The notes under the pieces are model-generated. The model searched no databases, had not been told where the DNA came from, and saw only the letters and a program-made list of their open reading frames with translations. This document shows positions 16,788 to 25,902 of a DNA stretch of 64,000 nucleotides, one piece after another. Where the stretch lies: positions 1,233,501-1,297,500 of the forward strand of contig NZ_CP013949.1 of assembly GCF_000296215.2 (NCBI RefSeq), read 5' to 3'. Position numbers and translations under genes: made by a program. Every line of letters starts with the position of its first letter. Positions within the stretch are counted from its first letter, which is position 1. This DNA is from Bradyrhizobium sp. CCGE-LA001 (lineage in GTDB: Bacteria > Pseudomonadota > Alphaproteobacteria > Rhizobiales > Xanthobacteraceae).

Positions 16788-19700
16788 GTGCCGACGACAC
16801 TCGCGCGCACCTTTGCGGCGTTGAGCGCCATCAATGAAGCGATCCTCTACGCGAAATCGCCGGACGAGCTGTACCAGATGGTCTGCGACGCCGGGTTTTC
16901 GAGCGGGGACTTTTTGGCGGTCGCCGTGTTCCTGGTGGAGCCGGATGGCCGACGGCTGGGCTTTGCGGCCGGCTGCGGCGACGACGTTGCGCGGTTGCGC
17001 TCCATCGTGATCACGACGGAAGCCGGCACGCCGGAAGGCTCGGGTGTCGGTGGCGAGGCGTTCCGCGATCAGAAGCTGTGCATCAGCAACGATTATCTGA
17101 ACGACCCGAGATCGCTCGCATGGCGCGCGGGGGCGGCTGCGGCGCAAATCGGCGCGGCTGCGGCGCTGCCGCTGCTCTGCAACGGCAAGAGTGTCGGCGT
17201 TCTCTTCGTGACCCGTCGCGAGGCCGGCTCTCTGAACGTGCAGATGGTGTCGCTGTTCGAGCGGATGTCGGCCAACATTTCCTATGCGCTGGACAACTTC
17301 GCGCGCGAGATCGCGCGGCAGACCAGCGAGCGGGCGACGCGGCGACTGAACCGCATGTTCGGCGCCATCAGTGCCACCAACGAAGCCATTCTGCGCGCCA
17401 AAACCGAGCAGGAGCTGTACCAGCTCGTGTGCGACGCCTCGGTGCATGGGGGCAAGTCGCTGGCGACGGTCGTTCTGTTGAAGGAGCGGGAGTTCCACTG
17501 GCTGAAGCCCGCCGCGGGCACTGGCCAGAATCTCGAGCTCGTCGCACAGACCAAATATTCCGTCGATGCCGACAATCCCTATGGCCGCGGCATCTCCGGC
17601 AATGTCTTCCGCAGTCAAAAGCCCTATGTCGAGGACGACCTCGTCAGCCGCACCAAGGGAACGCCGTGGGAGCAGGCCAATGTCAACGCGGGCGTTGCGG
17701 CCTGCGTCGCGGCTCCGCTGGTCAAATGTGGCGAGAGTGTCGGCGTCATCCTGTTCTTCATCAGCAGGTCCTGGGCCAAGGACCAGGAAGTCGTCGCGCT
17801 TCTGCTGCGCATGGCGGAGAACGTTTCATTCGCGCTCCAGAACTTCGACCGCGACCAGGAGAAGGCGCAGATCGCGCGCGAGGAGGAACGGCTCGCGCGC
17901 ATGTATGCGGCGCTGAGCGCCACCAACGAGGCCATCATCCGGGCGACATCGCGTGCCGAGCTGTTCGATCTCGTATGCGAGGCGTCGGTACAGGGTGGTA
18001 AGTTCGGCTCGGCGACGATCGCGCTCGCCGAGCCTGCCTCCGAGCTATTGCGGGTCGTCGCCTCCGCCGGGCCGAACGCAGATGAAGTGCGCAAACTCAA
18101 ACTCGCCACGACGGATAAGGTGCCGGAGGGACGAGGTCTGACCGGCACGTGTTTCCGCACCGGGCAGCCCTGCCTGACCAATGACCTGCTGGCCGACGAC
18201 CGGCTCCAGCCGTGGTACGACAGTGCGCGCCGCACCGGCGTCAAGTCCTCCGCCGCGCTGCCGCTGCTCGTCGGCGACCGCACCGAAGGTGTGTTCCTGT
18301 TCAACTCCCTCGAGATCGGCACGTTCACGCCCGAGTTGCTCGAACTGCTGGAACGCCTTGCGCGTAACGTGTCGTTCGCGGTCGCAAATCTCGATCGCGC
18401 CGAGGAGAAGGCGAAGGCCGACAAGCAGCGCGACCGGCTGAGCGGCATGTTCGCGGCATTGAGCGCCACCAACGAAGCCATCATGCGTGCGGAGACCCGC
18501 GAGGAGCTGTTCGAGGTCGCATGTCAGGCGGCGGTGCTGGGCGGCATGTTCGCGTCGGCGACGATCGGACTCATCGACGAGCCATGTGAGCTGGTCCGGG
18601 TCGTCGCTGTGAAGGGGCGGCTCCAGGAGCGGATGGTCGGGCGCAGCTGTGCGATTTCTCCGGACCATCCCGAGGGCCAGGGCATCATCGGAACTTCGGT
18701 ACGGACGCGCCAGCCCTGTGTCATCAACGACTACATGCACGATCCGCGCTCGGCACACTGGCACGCCAAGGCCGTTGAGGACGGGACCCGTGCTGCTGCC
18801 AGCTTCCCGCTTCTGCGAGCCGGCCAGGACCCGATCGGCATTCTACTTTTCCTCGCGCCGGAGGAGGATACATTCACGCCTGACCTGGTCGAGCTGCTGG
18901 AGCGCCTTGCGGAAAACGTCTCGTTTGCGCTCGACAATTTCGAGCGGGCCGAGGAAAAGGCCCGCACCGAGGCGCAGAAGGAGCGGCTGACGCGCATGTT
19001 CGCGGCGCTGAGCGCGACCAACGAGGCGATCATGCGGGCGAAGTCGCGCGCCGAATTGTTCGACCTCGTCTGTCTTGCCGCATCGAACGGCGCCAAGTTC
19101 ACCTCGACAACCATCGCACTCGCCAGCGCCGACAGCGATCAGCTCAAGATCGTCGCCAGCGCTGGACCATCGTCCGACACCACGCGTAACGTCCGCCTCT
19201 CAGTCGACCCCGAACGCCCCGAAGGACGGGGGATGGCGGGCACCGCGTTCCGGACCCGGCAGCCCTGCATCAGCAACGACTATCTCAACGACCCGCGCGT
19301 GAGCGCCTTCCATGCCATCGTTCGCGGCGACGGCGCGCGCTCGGGTGCGGCGATCCCGCTCGTCGTTCACGACCTCGCCGTCGGCGTCATGATCTACATG
19401 TCGACCGAAAGCGAGACCTTTACGACCGAGTTCGTCGAGCTGTTGCAGCGCCTCGCCGCCAACGTCGCCTTCGCGATGGAGAATTTCGATCGCGCCGACG
19501 AGAAAAACAAGGCCGACGAGCGGATCGAATACCTCGCTTCGCATGACAGCCTGACGGACCTGCCGAACCGCGAGACCTTCAACGGCCTGCTGCGCGAGGC
19601 GATCGACACGGCGCAGCGCCACGACCACCGTTTTGCGGTGCTGTTCATCGATCTCGACCGCTTCAAGGTCATCAACGATTCGCTGGGCCACGAGGCGGGC

Positions 19701-20903
19701 GACCTGCTCCTGCTCGAAGTCGCCAACCGCCTGCGTGGTGCGTTGCGGGCAAGGGACGTGGTGGCGCGGCTCGGCGGCGACGAGTTCGTGGTGATCCTCG
19801 ACCAGTGCGGCGAGATCGACGACGTCCAGCACATCGCCACCGGGCTGCTCTCCGCGCTTGCAGAGCCCATGGAGCTGGCCGGGCACGAGTGCCACACCAC
19901 GGCCTCGATCGGCATCGCGATGTATCCGGCCAACGGCTCCGACGCGCAGACGCTGACCAAGAACGCCGACATGGCGATGTATCTGGCCAAGGAGGACGGC
20001 AAGAACGGCTATCGCTTCTTCTCCAAGGAAGTGAAGACGCAGTCGATCGAGCGCCTGTCGCTGGAGAGCGCGCTGCGCCGGGCGCTGGAGCGCGAGCAGT
20101 TCTCGCTGAACTATCAGCCCAAGGTCGACATGGAGACCGGCCAGATCACCGGCGTCGAAGCGCTGCTGCGCTGGACACATCCCGACCTCGGCAACGTCTC
20201 GCCGGCGCAGTTCATCCCGCTGGCGGAGGAAACCGGACTGATCGTGCCGATCGGCCGCTGGGTGCTGAACGAGGCCTGCGCCCAGGCCATGGCCTGGCAG
20301 CGCCGCGGCCTCTTGCCGCTGTCGATGGCGGTCAACCTGTCGCCGCGGCAGTTCGCCGACGAGCATCTGTTGCAGGACGTCGACGAGGCGTTGGCGGCCT
20401 CCGGCATGTCGCCCGTGCTGCTCCAGCTCGAAGTCACCGAGAGCATGATGATGCGCAATGTCGGTCGCGCGCTCAAGGTGCTCGATGCCATCCAGAGCCG
20501 CGGCATTCGTCTTGCCATCGACGATTTCGGCACCGGCTATTCGTCGATGTCGCTGATGAAGCACTTCCCGATCGACACCATCAAGATCGACCGCTCCTTC
20601 GTGCGCGACCTGCCGCAGGATTCGGAAGACCAGGCGATCGCGCAGGCGATCATCAGCATGGGCAAGGCGCTCGGCATGACCGTCGTCGCCGAAGGCGTCG
20701 AGAACGTCGAGCAGGAGGCGTTCCTGCGCACCCATGGCTGCGACGAGATGCAGGGCTATCTGATCTCCAAACCATTGCCGGCCCGGCAGATGGCGGAGCT
20801 GCTGCTGCCGATGGCCCCGATTGTTGCGCCGCCACTCCAGCCGGAGAAGGACCTTGCCGCGACCGAAGCTGCATCAATGCGGCTGAAACGCGCTATCGTC
20901 TGA
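16788..20903 (+). CDS. Five-GAF, GGDEF and EAL domain c-di-GMP signalling protein
   Basis: 1371 residues from GTG at 16788 with GGGAG eight bases upstream. Five tandem sensory modules of about 182 residues each start near residues 6, 188, 370, 553 and 735. Each opens with a version of MFAALSATNEAI, followed by a GAF-like domain and an Ala/Glu-rich linker helix. The GGDEF domain (about 915-1085) has an intact active site, GGDEF at 996-1000. The EAL domain (about 1100-1350) has Glu1124 in EALLRW, plus DDFGTGYSS, so both diguanylate cyclase and phosphodiesterase activities look possible. No membrane segments. It would sense cytoplasmic ligands or partners. The nearby polysaccharide cluster is a possible target. 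Confidence 0.93.
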   Translation: MPTTLARTFAALSAINEAILYAKSPDELYQMVCDAGFSSGDFLAVAVFLVEPDGRRLGFAAGCGDDVARLRSIVITTEAGTPEGSGVGGEAFRDQKLCISNDYLNDPRSLAWRAGAAAAQIGAAAALPLLCNGKSVGVLFVTRREAGSLNVQMVSLFERMSANISYALDNFAREIARQTSERATRRLNRMFGAISATNEAILRAKTEQELYQLVCDASVHGGKSLATVVLLKEREFHWLKPAAGTGQNLELVAQTKYSVDADNPYGRGISGNVFRSQKPYVEDDLVSRTKGTPWEQANVNAGVAACVAAPLVKCGESVGVILFFISRSWAKDQEVVALLLRMAENVSFALQNFDRDQEKAQIAREEERLARMYAALSATNEAIIRATSRAELFDLVCEASVQGGKFGSATIALAEPASELLRVVASAGPNADEVRKLKLATTDKVPEGRGLTGTCFRTGQPCLTNDLLADDRLQPWYDSARRTGVKSSAALPLLVGDRTEGVFLFNSLEIGTFTPELLELLERLARNVSFAVANLDRAEEKAKADKQRDRLSGMFAALSATNEAIMRAETREELFEVACQAAVLGGMFASATIGLIDEPCELVRVVAVKGRLQERMVGRSCAISPDHPEGQGIIGTSVRTRQPCVINDYMHDPRSAHWHAKAVEDGTRAAASFPLLRAGQDPIGILLFLAPEEDTFTPDLVELLERLAENVSFALDNFERAEEKARTEAQKERLTRMFAALSATNEAIMRAKSRAELFDLVCLAASNGAKFTSTTIALASADSDQLKIVASAGPSSDTTRNVRLSVDPERPEGRGMAGTAFRTRQPCISNDYLNDPRVSAFHAIVRGDGARSGAAIPLVVHDLAVGVMIYMSTESETFTTEFVELLQRLAANVAFAMENFDRADEKNKADERIEYLASHDSLTDLPNRETFNGLLREAIDTAQRHDHRFAVLFIDLDRFKVINDSLGHEAGDLLLLEVANRLRGALRARDVVARLGGDEFVVILDQCGEIDDVQHIATGLLSALAEPMELAGHECHTTASIGIAMYPANGSDAQTLTKNADMAMYLAKEDGKNGYRFFSKEVKTQSIERLSLESALRRALEREQFSLNYQPKVDMETGQITGVEALLRWTHPDLGNVSPAQFIPLAEETGLIVPIGRWVLNEACAQAMAWQRRGLLPLSMAVNLSPRQFADEHLLQDVDEALAASGMSPVLLQLEVTESMMMRNVGRALKVLDAIQSRGIRLAIDDFGTGYSSMSLMKHFPIDTIKIDRSFVRDLPQDSEDQAIAQAIISMGKALGMTVVAEGVENVEQEAFLRTHGCDEMQGYLISKPLPARQMAELLLPMAPIVAPPLQPEKDLAATEAASMRLKRAIV

Positions 20904-21218
20904 CGGCAGCGGGTGCAGCTCGCGGACGTCGTGTCCATCGCAATCAGATTTGCTCGGAAAGTCCTGGGGGCCTGTCAGCGACGTCTGCTCGATGAACAGC
21001 GCGAGAATGATACGCGCGCCTTCGGCGAAGCTCGAGCCCTCGCTCAAGCCGAGCTCAGCGCGCCATGCCTGCCCCATCGGCTCATTGTCGTCGAACACCG
21101 CCATTGCAGGACCCCACCACCAGGCAGGTGCGGGCGAGCGCTCCTCCGCGGGCACGCCATGCCAGCGGGCGAATTCGTCCATCACGCGCTCGAACTCCAG
21201 GCGTGCAGCCTGATGCAT
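20874..21218 (-). CDS. Conserved hypothetical protein
   Basis: 114 residues from ATG at 21218 (MHQAARLEFERVMDEFARWH), with GAGGAG about 12 bases upstream. It has a tryptophan-rich stretch (SPAPAWWWGPAMAVFDD) and a helical middle part, and no signal peptide or membrane segment. Its 3' end overlaps the convergent GGDEF/EAL gene by 30 bases. I do not recognise a named domain. Coding character is better than that of the overlapping frames, but the start is uncertain because the frame stays open to 21338. Confidence 0.55.
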   Translation of the reverse strand: MHQAARLEFERVMDEFARWHGVPAEERSPAPAWWWGPAMAVFDDNEPMGQAWRAELGLSEGSSFAEGARIILALFIEQTSLTGPQDFPSKSDCDGHDVRELHPLPSDDSAFQPH

Positions 21219-21447
21219 GCGGTCGATACTCCTCGAATCCAGGACCGATGATGGGCCTACGGCTTGGATTCGATCGTGGCCTTCGCTCGGAAAAAAATTA
21301 GCTCGGGCAATGGGCCGAGCCATGCAAGCCGACATCATCGTCGGGCATGCGAATAATGCGGCCGTCAGCGACGCGCTGACGGCGGCAGCGAATATGCATT
21401 CTAGCCGTGTGAAGGCACGGCAGGCAAGCTGCGGGCGCGCCGACTGG

Positions 21448-22440
21448 CTAACGCGGCCTGAACGGATGCGCCTTCTGGTGCCAGGCCCATGCGGTGCGGA
21501 TCACCGTCGGCAGATCGGAGTGACGCGGCACGAAGTTCAGCACCTTTTTCGCGGCCGAGGGATCGGCGACCAGATAGGTGGGATCGCCGGCGCGACGCGG
21601 CTTGACGGTATGCGGCACCTCGCGTCCAGTCTCCTGCCTGATGGCGTTGAGGATCTCGCGCACCGAAAAGCCGGAGCCGGTGCCGAGATTAAAGCTGCCG
21701 CCGGCATGCCCCTGTTCCAGAAGCTTCAATGCAGCCACATGTGCCGCCGCGAGGTCGGTGACGTGGATATAATCGCGGATCGCGGTCCCGTCGGGCGTGT
21801 CGTAGTCCTCGCCGAACACCGCGAACTCGACATGCCCTTGGAGCGCCATCATCGCGCGCGGAATGAGATGGGTTTCGTTGTCGCGCAACTCGCCGATGCC
21901 GCCGGCCGGATCGGCGCCGCTGGCGTTGAAATAGCGCAGGCAGAACGCGCCGAAGCCGTAGGCCGAGCGATAGTCGGCGAGCATGCGCTCGATCATCAAC
22001 TTCGATGCGCCGTACGGATTGATCGGCGCGCAGGGAAAGTCTTCCGGCAGTTCCTTGGAATCGGCGTTGCCATAGACGGCGCCGGTCGAGGAGAACACGA
22101 TGCGCTGACAGTTCGCACTGCGCATCGCCTGCAACAGCGACAGCGTGCCTTGCACGTTGTTGATGTAATATTTCTGCGGGTCGGTCATGGACTCCCCGAC
22201 GAGGCTCGCCGCCGCGAAATGCATCACCGCCGTGATCTTGTGATCGGAAAAGGCGCGCGCCAGCGTCGTGCCGTCGAGCAGATCGCCGGTCACCAGGGGG
22301 CCGGCGACGAAACTGCGATGACCTGTCGAGAGATTGTCATAAACGACGGGCTGGTAGCCGGCGGCGGCCAATGCGCGGCAGGCATGCGAGCCAATATAGC
22401 CCGCGCCCCCAGTGACGAGGACGGTCGGTCGGTCGGTCAT
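21448..22440 (-). CDS. galE: UDP-glucose 4-epimerase
   Basis: 330 residues. Extended SDR fold with NAD-binding VLVTGGAGYIGSH near residues 7-19 and the catalytic Tyr-X3-Lys in NPYGASKLM near residue 143, preceded by SSTGAVYG. Other GalE hallmarks are VVYDNLSTGH, YFNASGADP and LGTGSGFSVREI. It interconverts UDP-glucose and UDP-galactose for polysaccharide synthesis. It is the last gene of a leftward run with the WecG-type transferase and the GumC-type protein. Confidence 0.93.
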   Translation of the reverse strand: MTDRPTVLVTGGAGYIGSHACRALAAAGYQPVVYDNLSTGHRSFVAGPLVTGDLLDGTTLARAFSDHKITAVMHFAAASLVGESMTDPQKYYINNVQGTLSLLQAMRSANCQRIVFSSTGAVYGNADSKELPEDFPCAPINPYGASKLMIERMLADYRSAYGFGAFCLRYFNASGADPAGGIGELRDNETHLIPRAMMALQGHVEFAVFGEDYDTPDGTAIRDYIHVTDLAAAHVAALKLLEQGHAGGSFNLGTGSGFSVREILNAIRQETGREVPHTVKPRRAGDPTYLVADPSAAKKVLNFVPRHSDLPTVIRTAWAWHQKAHPFRPR

Positions 22441-22459
22441 GTCGTCTTCAGCTCTTCTT

Positions 22460-23263
22460 TTAGCGGAGGGGTCGGTTGCGGCTGAAGAGAAGATAGAGCG
22501 CGCGGGGGTTGGTGGTCAAATAGCGCCAGAGCAGGCGGCGTGGCTCGAGCCAGGTCCGCCAGGCCCATTCGAGTCCAAACTTCTGCATCCATTGCGGCGC
22601 GCGGGAACGGCTGCCTGACAAGAAGTTGAAGAGGCCGCCAGATGTCTTGATAACGCCAACATTCGTGAGATGCGGCGTGAACTCCTCCACGAATGCCTGC
22701 TCGTTGGGCACGCCGAGCGCGACCCACAGATAGTCCGGGGCCAGCGCGTTGATCTCGTCGACCTTCGCGCGCAGCGCTTCGCCGCGAAGATAGCCGTGGC
22801 TGTGCCCGATGATCTTGAGGTTCGGATACATTTTCTGGACGTTCTCGACCGCGGCGGTGTTCTCGGCCTCGCTGGCGCCGAACATGTAGAAGGTGCGGCC
22901 CAGCGCTTCCGCCTTGCGCGCGACCACGTGGAACAGGTCCGTCGTCGCAACGCGTTCCGGCAGCGGAAACCAGGATTGCAGCTTCGAGGCGGCGACCAGC
23001 GGCTGGCCGTCGGCGTTGATCAAATCCGCGGCACGGAACAGGCGCTCGGTCTGCGGCTCGGTCGAGCAGCGGGCCAGCACCTCGCCATTGGCCGATGTCA
23101 GGAACAGGGGACGACCGATCCGATTGTCGGGATCGGTCGCCTCGATCATGAAATCGGCGGTTTCTTCCAGATCGATCGCGGCCATACGCAGGCCGCCGAC
23201 GGTGGTTCGCGGCACGTCGGCAGTTGCCGCCCGTCCGTCGATGTTGACGCGGCGCTCAAGCAT
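22460..23263 (-). CDS. WecG/TagA/CpsF-family glycosyltransferase (GT26)
   Basis: 267 residues from ATG at 23263, which overlaps the end of the upstream gene by 8 bases (translational coupling). GT26 features: LINADGQPLV with the likely catalytic Asp, FYMFGASE, IIGHSHGYL, DYLWVALGVPNEQAFVEEF and KTSGGLFNFLSG. Such enzymes add ManNAcA, ManNAc or glucose-type residues to a lipid-linked intermediate at the inner membrane. It lies 19 bases upstream of galE. The sugar donor is unknown. Confidence 0.88.
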   Translation of the reverse strand: MLERRVNIDGRAATADVPRTTVGGLRMAAIDLEETADFMIEATDPDNRIGRPLFLTSANGEVLARCSTEPQTERLFRAADLINADGQPLVAASKLQSWFPLPERVATTDLFHVVARKAEALGRTFYMFGASEAENTAAVENVQKMYPNLKIIGHSHGYLRGEALRAKVDEINALAPDYLWVALGVPNEQAFVEEFTPHLTNVGVIKTSGGLFNFLSGSRSRAPQWMQKFGLEWAWRTWLEPRRLLWRYLTTNPRALYLLFSRNRPLR

Positions 23264-25631
23264 ATTGTCTGCCTCGCTGTCGCGTCTGAGCTGCGGGAGT
23301 GAGCTCGTCGAGCACGACGCCGACGAGCTTGCGCTCGGCACGGCCGAGCGTGGCCAGGATCTCTTCCAGACCGTCGTTGATGTCGAGGCTGGTCGGCAGC
23401 ACCGCCACCACCGCGTCGGCGTCGTCGAGCAGCTTGCGGCCGCCGGCTGCGAGCGGCACCGGGGGACCGTCGAGAACCACGAGATCATAGCCTCCCGCGG
23501 CACGCGCCTGAGCAATGGCCTTGCGGATGGCTTCGGTAGCCTTGCCGGCGTCGCCGTCGGCGGCCGGCAGCACAGAGATGCCGTTTACCGTCTTGACCTC
23601 GCGCGCATCCTTGCTGCCGATCGAAAGCCAGCCGAGCCGGCTCGGTTCGCTCTTTCCGCCGCGGCTGACCTTGTTCGAAAGCGAGCGTGCAAGATGGTCG
23701 GCGTCGATCATCAGCACGCGGGCGCCGTCGCGCGAGGCCGCCAGCGCAAAGTTGAGTGCGGTCACGCTGCGTCCGGTGGTTTCGCCGGGACCGACGAGCG
23801 CGATGACGGGCATTGCCTTGCCGGCGGTCCATCGGGCCACCGCAGCGCGCATGTCGCGCCAGGCATTGAGCAGTGTGGTCAGGGGGAAGCCAGGGCGTAG
23901 CGTTGGCCAGCCCAGCCGGGTGAGATCGACGCCGCCGCCCATGGCGAGAATGGCGCCCAGCGTGTGGATGACGTCGGCCTCCTGGAAACGGGCGATCAGC
24001 GGCTTCTCGATCAGAGGTGTTTCGACCATCGCAGGCTGCAGCGGAGGCGCAGCCAGTTCCGGCGGAGCTTGCGCGACTTCCGGAGCGCGCGGGGACTTTT
24101 GAGGCGGCGGCGACGTTTCCGGGGCGCTCCCGCGCTGCGGAGCTCGCGCTGCTTCCGATGCCGGTGTGCGCTGTGGACGTGCTGGCGTCGGCGCCGGCGC
24201 GATCGTACCAGCGAACAGCAGCTCGGCCGCGACGAACCAGCTCGAGGCGGCGACTGCGCCGAAGATGAAGCCGATCATGGCGAACAGGCTCATCGCCGGC
24301 GGGAACGATCGTCGCTGCGGCACCGTCGCTTCGCCGATGATTCGGGCTGCTGAGGTGTTCAGGCTCTCCTGCTCCTCGGTCTCGCGCGAGCGCTTGAGGA
24401 AGGACTGATAGACGTCGCGGCTGGCATCGGCCTCACGCTCGAGCTCGCGCAAGCGCACGGAGGCCTGGCTGAGCTGGACGCTCTGCCGCTTCTGCGCTTC
24501 CAGCGCACGGTTGAGCGAGGCCTCGAAGTCGCGGGCGCGCGTCAGATCGTTCTTGGCGGCTTGGGCGAAGCGGTCGATCTCCTCGCTGATGGTGCGCTTG
24601 AGGTCTTCGACCTGCTTCTCGGTCTGGCGCAGCGCCGGGTGGCGCGGGCCGAGCTCGCCGGCCTGCTCAGCATATTTCTTGCGGGCATCGGCATATTGCG
24701 CGCGCAAATTCGCGATCGTCGGCGATTGCAGCGCCTCGGGGATCGCGCCTGCATCGGCGGCCGTGCGCCGGCTCGCCTCGATCTGGTCGAGCCGCGCCTG
24801 CGCATCCATGGTCGCGGCGCGAGCGGCGGCCAGTCGCTGGTTGCTGGCGGAGAGCTGCTGGTCGCTGATTAGCGTGTCCTGGGTGCCGACGAAATTGTTC
24901 TGTGCCTTGTAGGTGGCGAGCGCGGTCTCGGCATTGCGTAGCCGTTCGCGCAACTCCTTCAGGCGGCCAGACAGATCGTTGGTGGCGCGGCGTGCTGCCG
25001 AAGCCTGCGAGTTGCGGGATTCCGCGAGGTAGGCGTTGGTCAGTGTGTTGGCGAGCATCGCGGCCTTGGCCGGATCCGTCGACCAGACCTCGATGTCGAC
25101 GATGAAGCTCTTCTCGGTCTTGCGGACCGTGATGTGCTTGTTCAACGCGTCGAGCGCCGCGAGCTCCACTTCCTTCTTCTCAGCGGCGGAAGGCGCGCGG
25201 GGTTGCAAGCCGACCAGGCTGAGCAGCGACGACATCAGGCTGGTACCGCCGCCGCCGCCGAATTCCGGATCCTTGTCGAGACCGGCCTGCTGGATGACCT
25301 GGAGCAGCACGCTGTTGGAAGTGATCAGGCGCGCCTGGCTCTCCACCACCATGGACATGCCGGAGACATCCTGCGCGCGGGGTGTGAGCTCGCGATCGAC
25401 CAGTTGAAGCTCGCGCGGATCGACATAGAGCTGGGCGGTGGCGGTGTAACGGGGCGTCAGGCTCTTGCCGACGGTGACCGCAAGCGTCGCGCCGAGCAGG
25501 GCGGCCGCCGCAATCGCAACCTTCCGCCGCCACAGCAGATTGGCGAGCTCCAGCGCGTTGAACCCGGCTTGAGGCTTCCGTTGCGAGGCCTCCGGTCCGG
25601 TTCGATCGATCGGCTGGTTATAGTCAAGCAT
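23256..25631 (-). CDS. GumC/ExoP/Wzc-type polysaccharide co-polymerase
   Basis: 791 residues. N-terminal Wzz domain with a membrane segment near residues 34-56 (KVAIAAAALLGATLAVTV), long coiled coil (about 190-420), GNVR motif region, second membrane segment near 445-470 (PAMSLFAMIGFIFGAVAA), a Pro/Ala-rich linker (about 478-545) and a C-terminal P-loop-like domain. In the latter, Walker A reads GPGETTGRSVT near residue 615-625, with Arg in place of the usual Lys; Walker A' VLMIDAD and Walker B-like YDLVVLDGP remain. The C-terminus has a single Tyr and no Tyr cluster, so kinase activity is doubtful. It should control chain length and export of the polymer. Confidence 0.88.
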   Translation of the reverse strand: MLDYNQPIDRTGPEASQRKPQAGFNALELANLLWRRKVAIAAAALLGATLAVTVGKSLTPRYTATAQLYVDPRELQLVDRELTPRAQDVSGMSMVVESQARLITSNSVLLQVIQQAGLDKDPEFGGGGGTSLMSSLLSLVGLQPRAPSAAEKKEVELAALDALNKHITVRKTEKSFIVDIEVWSTDPAKAAMLANTLTNAYLAESRNSQASAARRATNDLSGRLKELRERLRNAETALATYKAQNNFVGTQDTLISDQQLSASNQRLAAARAATMDAQARLDQIEASRRTAADAGAIPEALQSPTIANLRAQYADARKKYAEQAGELGPRHPALRQTEKQVEDLKRTISEEIDRFAQAAKNDLTRARDFEASLNRALEAQKRQSVQLSQASVRLRELEREADASRDVYQSFLKRSRETEEQESLNTSAARIIGEATVPQRRSFPPAMSLFAMIGFIFGAVAASSWFVAAELLFAGTIAPAPTPARPQRTPASEAARAPQRGSAPETSPPPQKSPRAPEVAQAPPELAAPPLQPAMVETPLIEKPLIARFQEADVIHTLGAILAMGGGVDLTRLGWPTLRPGFPLTTLLNAWRDMRAAVARWTAGKAMPVIALVGPGETTGRSVTALNFALAASRDGARVLMIDADHLARSLSNKVSRGGKSEPSRLGWLSIGSKDAREVKTVNGISVLPAADGDAGKATEAIRKAIAQARAAGGYDLVVLDGPPVPLAAGGRKLLDDADAVVAVLPTSLDINDGLEEILATLGRAERKLVGVVLDELTPAAQTRQRGRQYA

Positions 25632-25733
25632 GATCCCCAGCTTTCATTCCAAGTGCCGCGGGCTGAGGGGTTACTCTTCGCTTTACGCCACGCACCCGGG
25701 ATATAGGTGCCCAATCAACGCAACAGGGAAAAT

Positions 25734-25741
25734 TAACCATA
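25734..25741. promoter_or_regulatory. CtrA-like half-site upstream of the GumC/ExoP-type gene
   Basis: TTAACCAT occurs about 103 bases upstream of the start at 25631, in an AT-rich part of the intergenic region. It is an exact match to the CtrA half-site known from Caulobacter and rhizobia. A second exact copy and one full TTAA-N7-TTAAC box occur at 29365-29372 and 29150-29165 in the same gene cluster. Confidence 0.4.
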
Positions 25742-25902
25742 CTCATTGAGGGACTATTCACCGAAATGGCAAACAAAGCGTTTAAGCGCATGCCGCCTTT
25801 CGGAGCGTCGCCGTGATCGTCCAGAGATTAACGGGTCGTTACCGCGCGCAGCGTGCCCGCGAAGCGTCGCTCGCCGCTCGATCGACCGCGCGTGCATGGC
25901 TT

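Noticed and set aside
16367..16834. Leftward open frame across the start of the GAF/GGDEF/EAL gene
   Set aside because: It overlaps the first GAF module out of frame and shows no protein-like hydrophobic pattern.
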